Origin: Salinimonas iocasae
GTDB lineage: Bacteria; Pseudomonadota; Gammaproteobacteria; Enterobacterales; Alteromonadaceae
DNA: 64,000 bases
Direction: 5' to 3'
Assembly: GCF_006228385.1 (NCBI RefSeq)
Contig: NZ_CP039852.1
Span: forward strand, 1,442,001 to 1,506,000
Positions 38,916 to 48,835 of this stretch are shown here, piece after piece. The notes under the pieces were generated by a model, which saw only the letters and a list, made by a program, of their open reading frames with translations, made no database searches and was not told where the DNA came from. Both the position numbers and the translations under genes were made by a program. The stretch's first letter is position 1, and each line of letters starts with the position of its first letter.

Positions 38916-40936
38916 TCCTGCGAGCGATTCCGGATAGTATTTCTGATAATAAATCGCTGCGGACTGGTGGCCTGTAGTAAAGATTCCGCCAGTGGAAGAG
39001 GCTGGTGGCAAAGCTGGCTGGCCAGCACATCTGCCATCAGTGGGGCAGTGGTCAACCCGCGTGAGCCTAAACCTGTTAACAGATGAATATGGCTTGTTTT
39101 TGGCGCCGGCATCGCACTTAGCTGCTTTCCTTTTGCAAGTTCCTGCCAAACAGGTTGCTGGTCAAGCGTAGTCGGCAGACTGCCGCAGGCAACCTGATGA
39201 TCCGGTAATCCAAGGCGGGTAGCTGCGCGCGCAACACCGTCTGTCTGAATCTCTTCCACCCAGCTTTGATTGCTTAGCGCTTTCTTATGCGTATCAATAT
39301 TCTGCTGCGTCTCACTGGCCCTCACCTCAGTGGTCATATCTTCTTTAACATACGTCGACCCCATTGCCTGACGTCCCAGCATCTGTGGCGTCAAATACCC
39401 TTTATGACACAGAACGGTTTGCAGATTACTCAGCGTTGCCGATGAAGCAGGCATTGCTTCAACCTGGCCACGGACTGGCCTTAAGGGCAGTAAATCGTTT
39501 AACAGTGTGTTGATACTGTCGGCGCCTGTCGCCAGCACAACATGGTCGTAAGTCAGGGTTTTTTGCTGCTTGTCGATATGTAGCGTTGCCGCATCGTTCG
39601 AGTCAATATGAGAGACTACATGGTCGGTAAGCACTTCCAAAAGCCCGGTTTCCTTTGCTTGTTCAACCATTGAGGCAACCAACTCAGGCGGGCTTATCCA
39701 ACCGCCTTCGCTGATAAACAGCCCACCACACTGCAGGGGTATCCCTGCGATTTCACTGGCTTGCTCAGCGTCAACATTACGCACCAGAGCGCCAGGCCAG
39801 TATTGGTTGTCTGTCAGTTTCTGATGCCGCACGGCTACCTCATCGGTAAAGTCCATTTGAAGCACACCACACCACTGGCAGGGGTAGGGGGCCTGATGCG
39901 ACAACCGTTGATACGCCCGCTTTGCATACAAAAAGCTATGTGCCTGAATCTGGCTGGCAGGACTGGGCTGCGAGTGAAGCTGTGGGTAAAAGCCGCCCTG
40001 GGGATTACCTGAGGCACCATCAGCCAGCGTCGCGTTCTGTGTTAACAAGGTTACTTTGATGCCTCGATTAACCAGTGCCAATGCGCAGGCTGCGCCGGCT
40101 AGCCCGCCTCCCACGACTGCGACGTGATGTTGTGGTGTAAGCGGCTCGCACAGATAGCGTAAGTAGGGCCAGTCCCGGGGAAAGCGTGACTTGTCCTGCT
40201 GCTTACAGCCGGCATAGTGCCCGGCAAGCATATCGCGCTTGCGGCCAAAGCCCTTAACCTTCTGAATTTCAAATCCGGCTTCCTGCAGGCCCCGCTTCAC
40301 AAACCCTGCAGCAGTAAATGTGGCGAGTGTAGTTGAAACTTTCGACAACCTTGCCATTTGGCTGAATAGCGCATCTGTCCACATATCCGGGTTTTTGCTT
40401 GGCGCAAAACCATCCAGAAACCAGGCGTCAACCAGTCCTGATTCTGGCGCATGCCATTGTGGTAAAGAGGCATGGATATCGCCCATCCAAATATCCAGTG
40501 TCGTTGAAAAGCTGTCCAGCTGTAGTCGGTGGCAACCTGCCAGCGCGCAAGGGTATTGAGAAAGTAACGCTTCTGCAGGTTGAGAGACCTGTTTGAAATG
40601 GGAAAGCGCGACCTGCAAATCTGCCTTTTGCAGCGGGAACTTTTCTGTGCTGATTAAATAAAGACGCTTTAACGGATGATGCGGATTATTCTGGCGAAAT
40701 GTTGCAAAAGCCTGCATGGCCACAAGGCAGTTAAGGCCTGTGCCAAATCCGGTTTCTGCAATAACAAAATGAGACAGTTTGTGCGTTTCCCAGCGCGCCG
40801 GCAACTGGTTCGCTGCCATAAAAACATGCATCGTTTCGTCAATGCCGCTGTCGTTGGAAAAATAAACGTCGTCGAAGTCATCGGCTACAGGTGTGCCCTG
40901 TTCATTAAAGTGTACTTTTGCGTGATCAGTTTTCAC
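38912..40936 (-). CDS. mnmC: Bifunctional tRNA mnm5s2U biosynthesis protein
   Basis: 674 residues, close to E. coli MnmC at 668. The N-terminal SAM-dependent methyltransferase half (about 1-245) has ETGFGTGLNCLVAMQAF and WFLDGFAPSKNPDMW. The C-terminal FAD half starts with VAVVGGGLAGAACALALV (about 269-286) and includes YYPQLHSQPS-like and LLTGLGSRGLTTAPLMA segments. MnmC removes the carboxymethyl group from cmnm5(s2)U34 and then methylates it, finishing mnm5s2U34 in several tRNAs. Adjacent to fabB on the other strand, as in E. coli. Confidence 0.96.
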   Translation of the reverse strand: MKTDHAKVHFNEQGTPVADDFDDVYFSNDSGIDETMHVFMAANQLPARWETHKLSHFVIAETGFGTGLNCLVAMQAFATFRQNNPHHPLKRLYLISTEKFPLQKADLQVALSHFKQVSQPAEALLSQYPCALAGCHRLQLDSFSTTLDIWMGDIHASLPQWHAPESGLVDAWFLDGFAPSKNPDMWTDALFSQMARLSKVSTTLATFTAAGFVKRGLQEAGFEIQKVKGFGRKRDMLAGHYAGCKQQDKSRFPRDWPYLRYLCEPLTPQHHVAVVGGGLAGAACALALVNRGIKVTLLTQNATLADGASGNPQGGFYPQLHSQPSPASQIQAHSFLYAKRAYQRLSHQAPYPCQWCGVLQMDFTDEVAVRHQKLTDNQYWPGALVRNVDAEQASEIAGIPLQCGGLFISEGGWISPPELVASMVEQAKETGLLEVLTDHVVSHIDSNDAATLHIDKQQKTLTYDHVVLATGADSINTLLNDLLPLRPVRGQVEAMPASSATLSNLQTVLCHKGYLTPQMLGRQAMGSTYVKEDMTTEVRASETQQNIDTHKKALSNQSWVEEIQTDGVARAATRLGLPDHQVACGSLPTTLDQQPVWQELAKGKQLSAMPAPKTSHIHLLTGLGSRGLTTAPLMADVLASQLCHQPLPLAESLLQATSPQRFIIRNTIRNRSQD

Positions 40937-41132
40937 CGGGATTTCCTGCTTTTGATGTGTTTCGACTGCATGATCATAGCGCGCATGATACAGTGAATAT
41001 AGTGCTTAGCGCACTTACTGACGATTTGATGGTCAATGATCGATAATTCGTCGTTCATCAGGGCTGGAAAGAGCAGACCACTTAGTGTCACAAAATCGTT
41101 ACCATATGCCCCATCAAAAGAAAGGGTAAATT

Positions 41133-42344
41133 ATGAAAAGAGCAGTTATTACCGGGCTTGGTATTGTTTCAAGTATCGGTACCAACAAAGATGACGTGCT
41201 GGCTTCTTTGAAAGCGGGCAAGTCAGGAATTTCGTTTTCTGAACAATTCGCCGAAATGGGCCTGAGAAGTCAGGTGTGGGGCGCAATTGATATTGATTTA
41301 AAAGAGCATATTGACCGTAAGGCAATGCGCTTTATGGGGGATGCCGCCGCGTATGCATACGTCGCTATGCAACAGGCAATTGCCGATTCGGGCCTGGAAG
41401 AAAAAGATATTTCTAATGAGCGTACGGGTATTATAGCCGGCTCCGGCGGTGCCTCATCAGAAAATCAGGTTTTATCGGCCGACATTTTGCGCGAAAAGGG
41501 CGTAAAGCGGGTAGGTCCCTACATGGTGCCACGTTGCATGGCATCAACGGTTTCTGCCTGTCTGGCAACGCCGTTCAAAATTAAAGGCGTAAACTATTCG
41601 ATTGCCTCTGCCTGTGCGACCAGTGCGCACTGTATTGGTAACGCGCTTGAGCTTATCCAGTTAGGTAAACAGGATGTGGTTTTCGCCGGTGGTGGTGAGG
41701 AACTGCACTGGTCACTGTCCAGTCAGTTTGATGCGATGGGCGCATTATCTACTAAATACAATGATAACCCTGCTGTGGCATCACGTACCTATGATGCCGG
41801 GCGTGATGGCTTCGTCAGCTCTGGCGGTGGCGGTATGGTGGTCGTAGAAGAGCTGGAACATGCTCTGGCCCGCGGTGCTACTATTTATGGTGAGGTCGTT
41901 GGCTATGGTGCAACGTCAGATGGCTTCGACATGGTAGCTCCGTCCGGCGAAGGTGCTATTCGCTGTATGCAGATGGCGATGCAGAATGTCAGTGGCAAAA
42001 TCGATTACCTGAATACCCACGGTACCTCAACGCCCGTTGGTGATGTTAAGGAACTGGCTGCAATTAAAGAAGTCTTTGCAAATCAGCAGGTGCCGATCAG
42101 TGCGACTAAATCACTGACCGGACATGCGCTGGGTGCAGCAGGTGTTAACGAGGCGATATACAGCCTGCTAATGATGCAGAATGATTTTATCGCACCATCG
42201 ATTAATATTGATGAGCTGGATGAACAGGCAGAAGGACTGGATATTGTTACCCAGGCCCGTGAAGCAGAACTGAATACGATTATGTCAAACAGTTTTGGTT
42301 TCGGTGGTACCAATGCCACGCTGGTAATGCAGCGCTACAAGTAG
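41133..42344 (+). CDS. fabB: 3-oxoacyl-ACP synthase I (FabB)
   Basis: 403 residues. The catalytic Cys161 is in [14 protein letters not shown], and the two histidines are in [12 protein letters not shown] and [12 protein letters not shown]. The overall sequence matches FabB rather than FabF ([24 protein letters not shown]). FabB elongates acyl-ACP and is essential for making unsaturated fatty acids. It is a single gene, with a clear terminator and divergent from mnmC. FadR, encoded in this window, activates fabB in E. coli; whether it does so here cannot be seen. Confidence 0.97.
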   Translation: MKRAVITGLGIVSSIGTNKDDVLASLKAGKSGISFSEQFAEMGLRSQVWGAIDIDLKEHIDRKAMRFMGDAAAYAYVAMQQAIADSGLEEKDISNERTGIIAGSGGASSENQVLSADILREKGVKRVGPYMVPRCMASTVSACLATPFKIKGVNYSIASACATSAHCIGNALELIQLGKQDVVFAGGGEELHWSLSSQFDAMGALSTKYNDNPAVASRTYDAGRDGFVSSGGGGMVVVEELEHALARGATIYGEVVGYGATSDGFDMVAPSGEGAIRCMQMAMQNVSGKIDYLNTHGTSTPVGDVKELAAIKEVFANQQVPISATKSLTGHALGAAGVNEAIYSLLMMQNDFIAPSINIDELDEQAEGLDIVTQAREAELNTIMSNSFGFGGTNATLVMQRYK

Positions 42345-42367
42345 CTGCCTGAAAGCTTTTAAGATTC

Positions 42368-42396
42368 AAAAACAGCGCTTTATGCGCTGTTTTTTT
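42368..42396 (+). terminator. Rho-independent terminator after fabB
   Basis: AACAGCGC-TTTAT-GCGCTGTT stem with an A run in front and at least seven T behind. Confidence 0.93.
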
Positions 42397-42444
42397 GTTT
42401 TTGTTTCTCCTATCATTTGCTGGTAATCAAACAGGCAAAACGCT

Positions 42445-43593
42445 ATGAAAATTCTTTACGAAGACACTATCCCGCGCGGCTATGATTATTTCTCTTCGCT
42501 GGGAGAGGCCGTTTCTTACAATGCTGCTACCGTTACCTCTGATGATGTTGCTTCGTGCGACTATCTGGCAGTGCGTTCCACCACCCCGGTGAATGAAGAA
42601 TTGCTGAGCAATGCAGAAAATCTACATTGTGTGGCAACCGCAACGGCAGGCTCCAATCATATTGATAAGCACTATCTGGAAGAGCGAGACATAGCGTGGC
42701 GTGATGCGGGTGGGTGCAATGCAGTTGCAGTGGCAGAGTATGTGTTAAGTGTGCTGCTGATTGCCCATCGTGACAAAAAGCTGGACTTGAGCCGAATTCG
42801 GGTGGGTATTGTGGGCGCTGGTCACGTCGGCACAAGCCTGGCCAACCTGCTGGGGGCGCTTGATATTGCCTACGTACTGAATGATCCGCCCCGGCAGGAA
42901 GCCGGAGATCGCAGGCACTTTGTTGATTTTAGCGAGATATTGTCTTGTGATGTTATCTCTTTGCATGTTCCGTTTGTCAAAGAGGGTGTCCATAAGACCC
43001 ATCATCTGATTGATGCGGCTGTGCTTAAGTCGCTGGGCGCTGGTAACTTACTAATCAACGCCTGTCGCGGTGAGGTGATTAACGAAGAGGCGCTTTTACA
43101 ACGGTTTGACAATGAGTCCGCACCTACCGTAGTGCTGGATGTATTTGATAATGAACCCAATATAAATACCGGTTTGCTCCGACATCTTTGGTTGGCAACC
43201 GGTCATATAGCCGGTCATTCAATCGAAGGCAAGTTGCGGGGTACGCAACTGGTGTACGAGCACTTTTGTGAGCTGGCGAAAAAGCCTGTAAAATTAGACA
43301 TGGATGACTTTTTGGCAGCCCCGCAGCCCATTTCGTTTATGCCTCGTGATCCGTCAATGGAAGCACTGAACTGGGATGAAATCTCATCGCTGCTCTTGTC
43401 GATTTACGATGTAACAATTGATGATAAGGACTTTCGTAATGCTATGCAGGCTGGTGAGTCCTTTTCCGCGTACCGAAAGCAGTACCGGGTCCGGCGAGAG
43501 TTTAACGCTTTTACGATTGCGCTGAGCGGTGTTGTGTCTGAAGGCATTCTGCGTCAGCTTACTGGTTTAGGCTTTACCATAGAAACGTTATAA
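42445..43593 (+). CDS. pdxB: Erythronate-4-phosphate dehydrogenase
   Basis: 382 residues. The NAD-binding motif is VGIVGAGHVGTSLANLLGAL (about 116-135). D-2-hydroxyacid dehydrogenase features are the N-terminal substrate domain (CDYLAVRSTTPVNEELL), the LINACRGEVINEEALL Arg region, VLDVFDNEP (Glu), and TGHIAGHSIEGKLRGTQ (His). The C-terminal PdxB dimerisation domain (about 290-382) separates it from other family members. It carries out the second step of the DXP-dependent pyridoxal phosphate pathway. It precedes asd, as in many gammaproteobacteria. Confidence 0.96.
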   Translation: MKILYEDTIPRGYDYFSSLGEAVSYNAATVTSDDVASCDYLAVRSTTPVNEELLSNAENLHCVATATAGSNHIDKHYLEERDIAWRDAGGCNAVAVAEYVLSVLLIAHRDKKLDLSRIRVGIVGAGHVGTSLANLLGALDIAYVLNDPPRQEAGDRRHFVDFSEILSCDVISLHVPFVKEGVHKTHHLIDAAVLKSLGAGNLLINACRGEVINEEALLQRFDNESAPTVVLDVFDNEPNINTGLLRHLWLATGHIAGHSIEGKLRGTQLVYEHFCELAKKPVKLDMDDFLAAPQPISFMPRDPSMEALNWDEISSLLLSIYDVTIDDKDFRNAMQAGESFSAYRKQYRVRREFNAFTIALSGVVSEGILRQLTGLGFTIETL

Positions 43594-43646
43594 TAATCTG
43601 TTTCGCAGCTCTATAATCTTTTCAATTAGCAGGGGTATTAATTTTT

Positions 43647-44663
43647 ATGTCACAAGCCTTTGATGTTGCAGTTCTGGGCGCCACAGGTCTGGTCGGTCAG
43701 ATGATGATCGAGATGCTTGAAGCGCGTAAATTTCCGGTCAACAAACTTTATCCGCTGGCCAGTGAACGTTCTGCTGGTGGTACGGTTAACTTCAAAGGCG
43801 AGGATATTGAAGTTATTAACGCAGATGGTTTTGATTTCAGCCAGGTACAGCTTGGCTTTTTCTCTGCCGGTGGTGCCGTGTCCGCTACTTATGCGCCTAT
43901 CGCTGCAGAAGCAGGATGTATTGTCATCGATAATACTTCGCAATTTCGCTACGAACCTGACATTCCGCTGGTGGTGCCAGAAGTCAACCCCCACGCGTTA
44001 GCAGACTTCAGAACGCGTAATATCATCGCTAACCCGAATTGCTCTACCATACAAATGCTGGTGGCGCTCAAACCTATTCACGACGAGGCGGGCATTGAGC
44101 GTATTAATGTGGCGACGTATCAATCGGTTTCCGGAGCCGGTAAAAATGCGATGGAAGAGCTGGCCCGGCAAACCGCGGGTTTGCTCAATGCCAAAGAGAT
44201 AACACCCGAGGCTTTCAGCCGCCAGATTGCTTTTAACGCCATCCCGCAAATTGATGAGTTTATGGATAACGACTACACCAAAGAAGAGATGAAGATGGTG
44301 TGGGAAACCCAGAAAATAATGGGTGACGCGAGTATCATGGTGAACGCAACGGCGGTGCGCGTACCAGTTTTCTACGGTCATGGTGAGGCGATCCATCTGG
44401 AAACCAGAATGCCGCTTGAGGCTGATTATGTGAAGCAGTTACTGGAAAATGCAGCAGGGGTTAAAGTGTATGATTCACCTGCAAGCTTCCCAACCCAGGT
44501 TTCCAGTGCAAGCGGTAATGATTTAGTGCATGTCGGCAGGATCAGAAATGATATCAGCCATCCCAATGGCCTTAATATGTGGGTGGTATCAGATAATGTG
44601 CGCAAAGGTGCGGCAACTAATAGCGTGCAGATTGCTGAAGTTCTGATTCGCGATTACCTGTAA
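43647..44663 (+). CDS. asd: Aspartate-semialdehyde dehydrogenase (Usg-1-like branch)
   Basis: 338 residues. The N-terminal NADP site is VAVLGATGLVGQMMIEML. The catalytic Cys132 is in IANPNCSTIQ, and YQSVSGAGKNAMEEL, IPQIDEF and VPVFYGHGEAIHLE are all family marks. In E. coli the gene at this place (usg) has lost catalytic residues; here the active cysteine is retained, so this is probably a working enzyme that makes aspartate semialdehyde for lysine, threonine, methionine and diaminopimelate. Position between pdxB and fimV is the usual one. Confidence 0.93.
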   Translation: MSQAFDVAVLGATGLVGQMMIEMLEARKFPVNKLYPLASERSAGGTVNFKGEDIEVINADGFDFSQVQLGFFSAGGAVSATYAPIAAEAGCIVIDNTSQFRYEPDIPLVVPEVNPHALADFRTRNIIANPNCSTIQMLVALKPIHDEAGIERINVATYQSVSGAGKNAMEELARQTAGLLNAKEITPEAFSRQIAFNAIPQIDEFMDNDYTKEEMKMVWETQKIMGDASIMVNATAVRVPVFYGHGEAIHLETRMPLEADYVKQLLENAAGVKVYDSPASFPTQVSSASGNDLVHVGRIRNDISHPNGLNMWVVSDNVRKGAATNSVQIAEVLIRDYL

Positions 44664-44992
44664 AGTACCTGTAAACTTTATAAAATATTTGCCGATAAGG
44701 GTGAAAGCTGCTCTGTTATTCAGATGAAAGTAACGAGCGGCTAGATTGACGTTTCGCAGTGGTTTATAGTTTGTAGAAACAACAACACGATATATATTAA
44801 TCTATCGATGTTGGGCAGCCATTGCTCAGGAGGGATACCAGCGGAGTCTGGTATCCGGATAATAAAAACAGAACTGAATAGCCAGCTTTCGTTGCTGGTA
44901 TCACAATGCCGTCGCTCGCTGTAAGATAGTACCTGCCGCGAGCACCGCTTTTCGTGTTGTGAGCATGACATTTGAAGGCTTATAGGAACGCT
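44664..44992. promoter_or_regulatory. fimV leader region with a perfect hairpin
   Basis: About 330 bp without a gene. It contains a 9-bp perfect inverted repeat, GGATACCAG-cggagt-CTGGTATCC (44833-44856), with no T run. It could be a leader structure or an operator. Confidence 0.5.
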
Positions 44993-47900
44993 ATGAAATT
45001 GCATTTTATGGGTTTGGTTGTATTGCTGTTACTTAGCACATTCCCAGCAGCAAATGTGGATGCTCAGCAAAGACAAACTCAACTGCGTGGACCGAAGGAT
45101 GCAACAGATCAATATTCTGGCGCAACATACGGCCCTATTGATGAGCAAGATACATTATGGCGGATAGCCAGCCGGTACCGTCAGAACGAACAGCTTTCTG
45201 TGTATCAGGTCATGCAGGCCATTTACGAGCTTAACCCCAACGATTTCGAACAAAACAATTTTAACCTGTTAGTTGATGGTGCAACGCTTAGACTGCCCTC
45301 CGAGCGCTTTATAGCACGAATAGACAAAGCACAGGCAAAGCAGTTTGCAGATCAAAACGATAAAGCATTCGCGCAAATTCAAAGTAATCCTGCCACCGGT
45401 AATAATATTAAGCCTGCGGTGCCCCTGGTTAATAAAGACGAACTGTCAGATACCCGTTCTCAGATAGAAGAAAAAATTAGTGCTCTGGATGCCCAGCAGG
45501 TTGAAAAGTTCGAGGCACTCAGAGACCAGTTTGCGCTTTCTCTGGATAGTGTGCAGTCTTTGCTGAACGAGAACAAAAAACTCTATGACCGGGTAGAACA
45601 AGTCAATACCGACCTGATGAATCTGAGAGAACAGGTAGAGGGTGACGTTCAGGCTCAGATGGATGAGCAGTTAGCTCTGCAAAAAGAGCTTCTTGACATA
45701 GTGAGACAGGAGCGCGCTCAGCGTGAGGCCGAGCAGAGCAGCGGCATTGCTTCTACGCTCACACAACCTGCCAGCCTGATTATCGGATCCGGAATAATCA
45801 CGTTGCTACTTGCCGGCGCACTGGCCGCATGGCTGTTAAAACGACGTTCTGATGAACCTGCAACAGCGGCATCGAATACTGAAAGCAGCCCTGTACAGGC
45901 TGCCCCGGAGCCTGATACCGAAATTGACGATTTGTCGACCAGCCTGACCAGCGAGCTGGCGCAGGATGATGCTGAGCTCTCTGACGATGAACTGTTCAAC
46001 GATGAGGAGTTGCTCGACGACGTTTTATCCTCCGAGCTGGAAGATGCCCTGGATGATGAGCTGGAGAACTTCTCAGATCTTGATGATGATATGCTGGTAC
46101 CCGACAGTGAGGACGATGCATTTGAGTCTGGTGACACAGAGCTGGATCAGGATGAACTCGACAATCTTTTTGATGAAGAAGATTTGTCTGCAGAAATGCT
46201 TGAGGAAAATTTCGACGGCATTGATCTTGCCGACGATGAAACCAGCGATGTGATAGATACCGCTGACGAACAGGACGAAGATATTCCCGCAGAGCCTGTT
46301 TCTCAGGACGCGTTTGCTGAGCCGGTAACCGAGGACGATTTCACCGCTACGGTTGAAGATTCCGCCACCGATCCGGAACCTGTTACTGATGAGCCGGCAC
46401 TGGCAGAAGAAGCGCCTCTCGCACCATTACCCGGGGCCGTCGATGATACTGATGATAAACCTGAAATAAGTATTGATGACCTGCTTGAAGAAGAGCAGGA
46501 GAGTGTCGAAGACAAGTTGGATGTCAACAATGGCAATGTCGACGAATCGATGCTCAATAAGCTCGACAAAGAAATCAATGAGCAAAACGAAGAGCTGGAT
46601 CGCCTTGCCGACGATATCCTCAATGAAATTGACCAGCTTGAGCAAATGGGTGGGTTGCCTGATGTTGAGGATGACGACGACGATGAATTTGCTGACACTG
46701 GCTCTACGCCATCGCCACAAGGAATTCAGAGCCTCGATGACCTCGCTGAAGGTCTTGATGACGTCAGTCTGGACGAGATAGAAACAGATGAAATTAGTAC
46801 TGAGGTTTTTGATGACGACATCATCGAAAAGCTGCAGAACGAAGAAGAGACAAGTGCGACCAGTTTTGATGATCCGCTGAGCGACGAACTTCTTGCAGAA
46901 TTGTCTGCTGAGCAGGGTGAAGAAGAGCAGCAACTTAACGATCTTTCCGATGAGCTGCTGGCTGAGCTTGAAAGTGGCATGGAGACGGAGGCTGAAACCA
47001 GCCCGGTACCAGCAGGTGAAGAAGAGCCTGTTGATGAAGACAGCGCTGTTCCGGAAGATGCGCTAACTGAAGAGCTACTTGCGGAACTTGAGTCTGAAAT
47101 CGAAGATGAAAACGACGCTGAAGCCAGTCTAGCTGAATCAAAAGAGCAGGAGCCTTCGGCGCTATCAGACAGTGAATCAGAAAGCGATTTAGAAACTGAC
47201 GAAGATGCGCCGCATGGGCTGGTCGAAGATGAGCCTGTAGATGATACCGAATCCACGCTAATCGATGCTGAAACAGAAGAGCAGGAGCCTTCGGCGCTAT
47301 CAGACAGTGAATCAGAAAGCGATTTAGAAACTGACGAAGATGCGCCGCATGGGCTGGTCGAAGATGAGCCTGTAGATGATACCGAATCCACGCTAATCGA
47401 TGCTGAACCAGAAGAGCAGACGCAGCCGGCACTATCAGACAGTGATTCAGAAAGCGATTTAGAAACTGACGAAGAATCGCCGCAAGCGCAGTTCGATAAT
47501 GAGCCTGAAGATGATACCGAAGCCACGCTAACCGACGCCAAATCAGAAGAGCAGGCGCAGTCGGCGTTATCAGATAGTGATTCAAAAAGCGATTTAGAAG
47601 CTGATGAAGCAAAGCCGCACGGGCTGGTCGAAGATGAGCCTGAAGATGATACCGAAGCCACGCTAACCAACGCCGAATCAGAAGAGCAGGCGCATCCGGC
47701 GGTATCAGATAATGATTCAGAAAGCGATCTAGAAGCTGATGAAGCAAAGCCGCACGGGCTGGTCGAAGATGAGCCTGAAGATGATGCCGAAGCCACGCTA
47801 ACCGACGTCGAATCAGACGAGCAGGCGCAGTCGGCGCTATCTGACAGTGATTCAGAAAGCGATGTTGATACAGCATCAGATCTTCAGTCTGATGACGTAT

Positions 47901-48736
47901 TGGATAGCGATATTCAGCCTGAGTCAGACGAGCTGAATGAGTCGCACGCTACGGTTGCCAATAGTGATGACGCGGATCCACTGGACGATGCGCTCGCCGA
48001 ATTTGATAAAACCTTTATTGATGATATCCCCAGCTTTTCCGATAGTGCATCTTCACTGGATTCGACGAATAATGAATCCAAAGATGATTTCGATGACAGT
48101 GTTCTGAGCGTCGATTATGAAGATGATGTTGAAGAATTTGCGCTGGAACAGGAAGTTGATGGCATCGTTCCTGAGTCTGGTGCAAAGGAGATCAATGAAC
48201 TTGAAGATGTACCAGGGCTGGATGAATGGCTCACAGAAACGGATAAAAGTGACAAAACGATTTTTGATGATCTGGAGTCTTCAGAGTTTGACGATCTGCT
48301 CGAGGAAATGGATGAGGCTGCGCCAACTAAAGCAGCACCGGCAGATGACGAATTAAAACTTGATAACCCGGATCTGGATTTAGCAGCACTGCTGAATGAG
48401 CCAGGTAACGACTCGCAAACAACGGAGCGTAGTCGTGAAGATGAGTTCCTCGACGTAGATACACTACTTGATGAGTCTATGCAGGATGATAGTCAGTTTG
48501 AGGAAATGCCACTTGAGCTTGATGTAAGCCTCTCTGACTACAGTGGTGTGAGTGAAGATGTAGATGTGATCGATATTGATAAAGATGCCGGCCAAAGCGC
48601 TAATCTCGACCTGGCCAGGGTGTATATGGAAATGGACGATCTGGTAGCAGCGAAAGAGCTGTTGAGTGAAGTGGTAGAAAAGGGCAGCGATGAACAACAG
48701 GAAGAAGCGCAGGCGCTGCTGAGCAGTCTTTCTTGA
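44993..48736 (+). CDS. fimV: FimV, polar landmark/peptidoglycan-binding protein
   Basis: ATG 44993 has AGGAA seven bases upstream and gives 1247 residues with a signal peptide (LVVLLLLSTFPAANVDA); a TTG at 44972 is less likely. The LysM-like FimV N-terminal domain (about 40-105) has YGPIDEQDTLWRIASRYR and DGATLRLPSERF. A coiled coil follows (about 160-240), then a single membrane helix (about 258-284) and a very long acidic cytoplasmic part. Residues about 717-942 form five tandem 45-residue repeats plus a partial sixth. The C-terminus (about 1200-1247) is the conserved FimV TPR (NLDLARVYMEMDDLVAAKELL). FimV/HubP proteins organise the cell pole, type IV pili and flagella. Neighbours asd and (after an insertion) truA are classical. 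Confidence 0.93.
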   Translation: MKLHFMGLVVLLLLSTFPAANVDAQQRQTQLRGPKDATDQYSGATYGPIDEQDTLWRIASRYRQNEQLSVYQVMQAIYELNPNDFEQNNFNLLVDGATLRLPSERFIARIDKAQAKQFADQNDKAFAQIQSNPATGNNIKPAVPLVNKDELSDTRSQIEEKISALDAQQVEKFEALRDQFALSLDSVQSLLNENKKLYDRVEQVNTDLMNLREQVEGDVQAQMDEQLALQKELLDIVRQERAQREAEQSSGIASTLTQPASLIIGSGIITLLLAGALAAWLLKRRSDEPATAASNTESSPVQAAPEPDTEIDDLSTSLTSELAQDDAELSDDELFNDEELLDDVLSSELEDALDDELENFSDLDDDMLVPDSEDDAFESGDTELDQDELDNLFDEEDLSAEMLEENFDGIDLADDETSDVIDTADEQDEDIPAEPVSQDAFAEPVTEDDFTATVEDSATDPEPVTDEPALAEEAPLAPLPGAVDDTDDKPEISIDDLLEEEQESVEDKLDVNNGNVDESMLNKLDKEINEQNEELDRLADDILNEIDQLEQMGGLPDVEDDDDDEFADTGSTPSPQGIQSLDDLAEGLDDVSLDEIETDEISTEVFDDDIIEKLQNEEETSATSFDDPLSDELLAELSAEQGEEEQQLNDLSDELLAELESGMETEAETSPVPAGEEEPVDEDSAVPEDALTEELLAELESEIEDENDAEASLAESKEQEPSALSDSESESDLETDEDAPHGLVEDEPVDDTESTLIDAETEEQEPSALSDSESESDLETDEDAPHGLVEDEPVDDTESTLIDAEPEEQTQPALSDSDSESDLETDEESPQAQFDNEPEDDTEATLTDAKSEEQAQSALSDSDSKSDLEADEAKPHGLVEDEPEDDTEATLTNAESEEQAHPAVSDNDSESDLEADEAKPHGLVEDEPEDDAEATLTDVESDEQAQSALSDSDSESDVDTASDLQSDDVLDSDIQPESDELNESHATVANSDDADPLDDALAEFDKTFIDDIPSFSDSASSLDSTNNESKDDFDDSVLSVDYEDDVEEFALEQEVDGIVPESGAKEINELEDVPGLDEWLTETDKSDKTIFDDLESSEFDDLLEEMDEAAPTKAAPADDELKLDNPDLDLAALLNEPGNDSQTTERSREDEFLDVDTLLDESMQDDSQFEEMPLELDVSLSDYSGVSEDVDVIDIDKDAGQSANLDLARVYMEMDDLVAAKELLSEVVEKGSDEQQEEAQALLSSLS
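47144..47865 (+). repeat. 135-bp tandem repeats inside fimV
   Basis: Five in-frame 135-bp units start at 47144, 47279, 47414, 47549 and 47684; a partial sixth starts at 47819. Units 1 and 2 appear identical except for one base (AAACAG versus AACCAG at the end). Units 3-5 are more diverged. Each encodes an acidic Ser/Asp/Glu-rich 45-residue block with SDSESESDLE and a DEP-x-DDTE motif. No frameshift is present. Confidence 0.92.
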
Positions 48737-48835
48737 ATCCGTAATTACAATCGACAAATCTTTTTGTTCATTTTTTTATCAGTGAAGGTTATTATATGCG
48801 TCATTAAGCATTGATGTTGTTCAAAAGGATTTGTC

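Noticed and set aside
46726..47876. Two long antisense frames (over 300 codons each) opposite the fimV repeats
   Set aside because: They are serine-rich or low-complexity mirror images of the acidic repeat codons; no start context or family pattern, and fimV explains the region fully.
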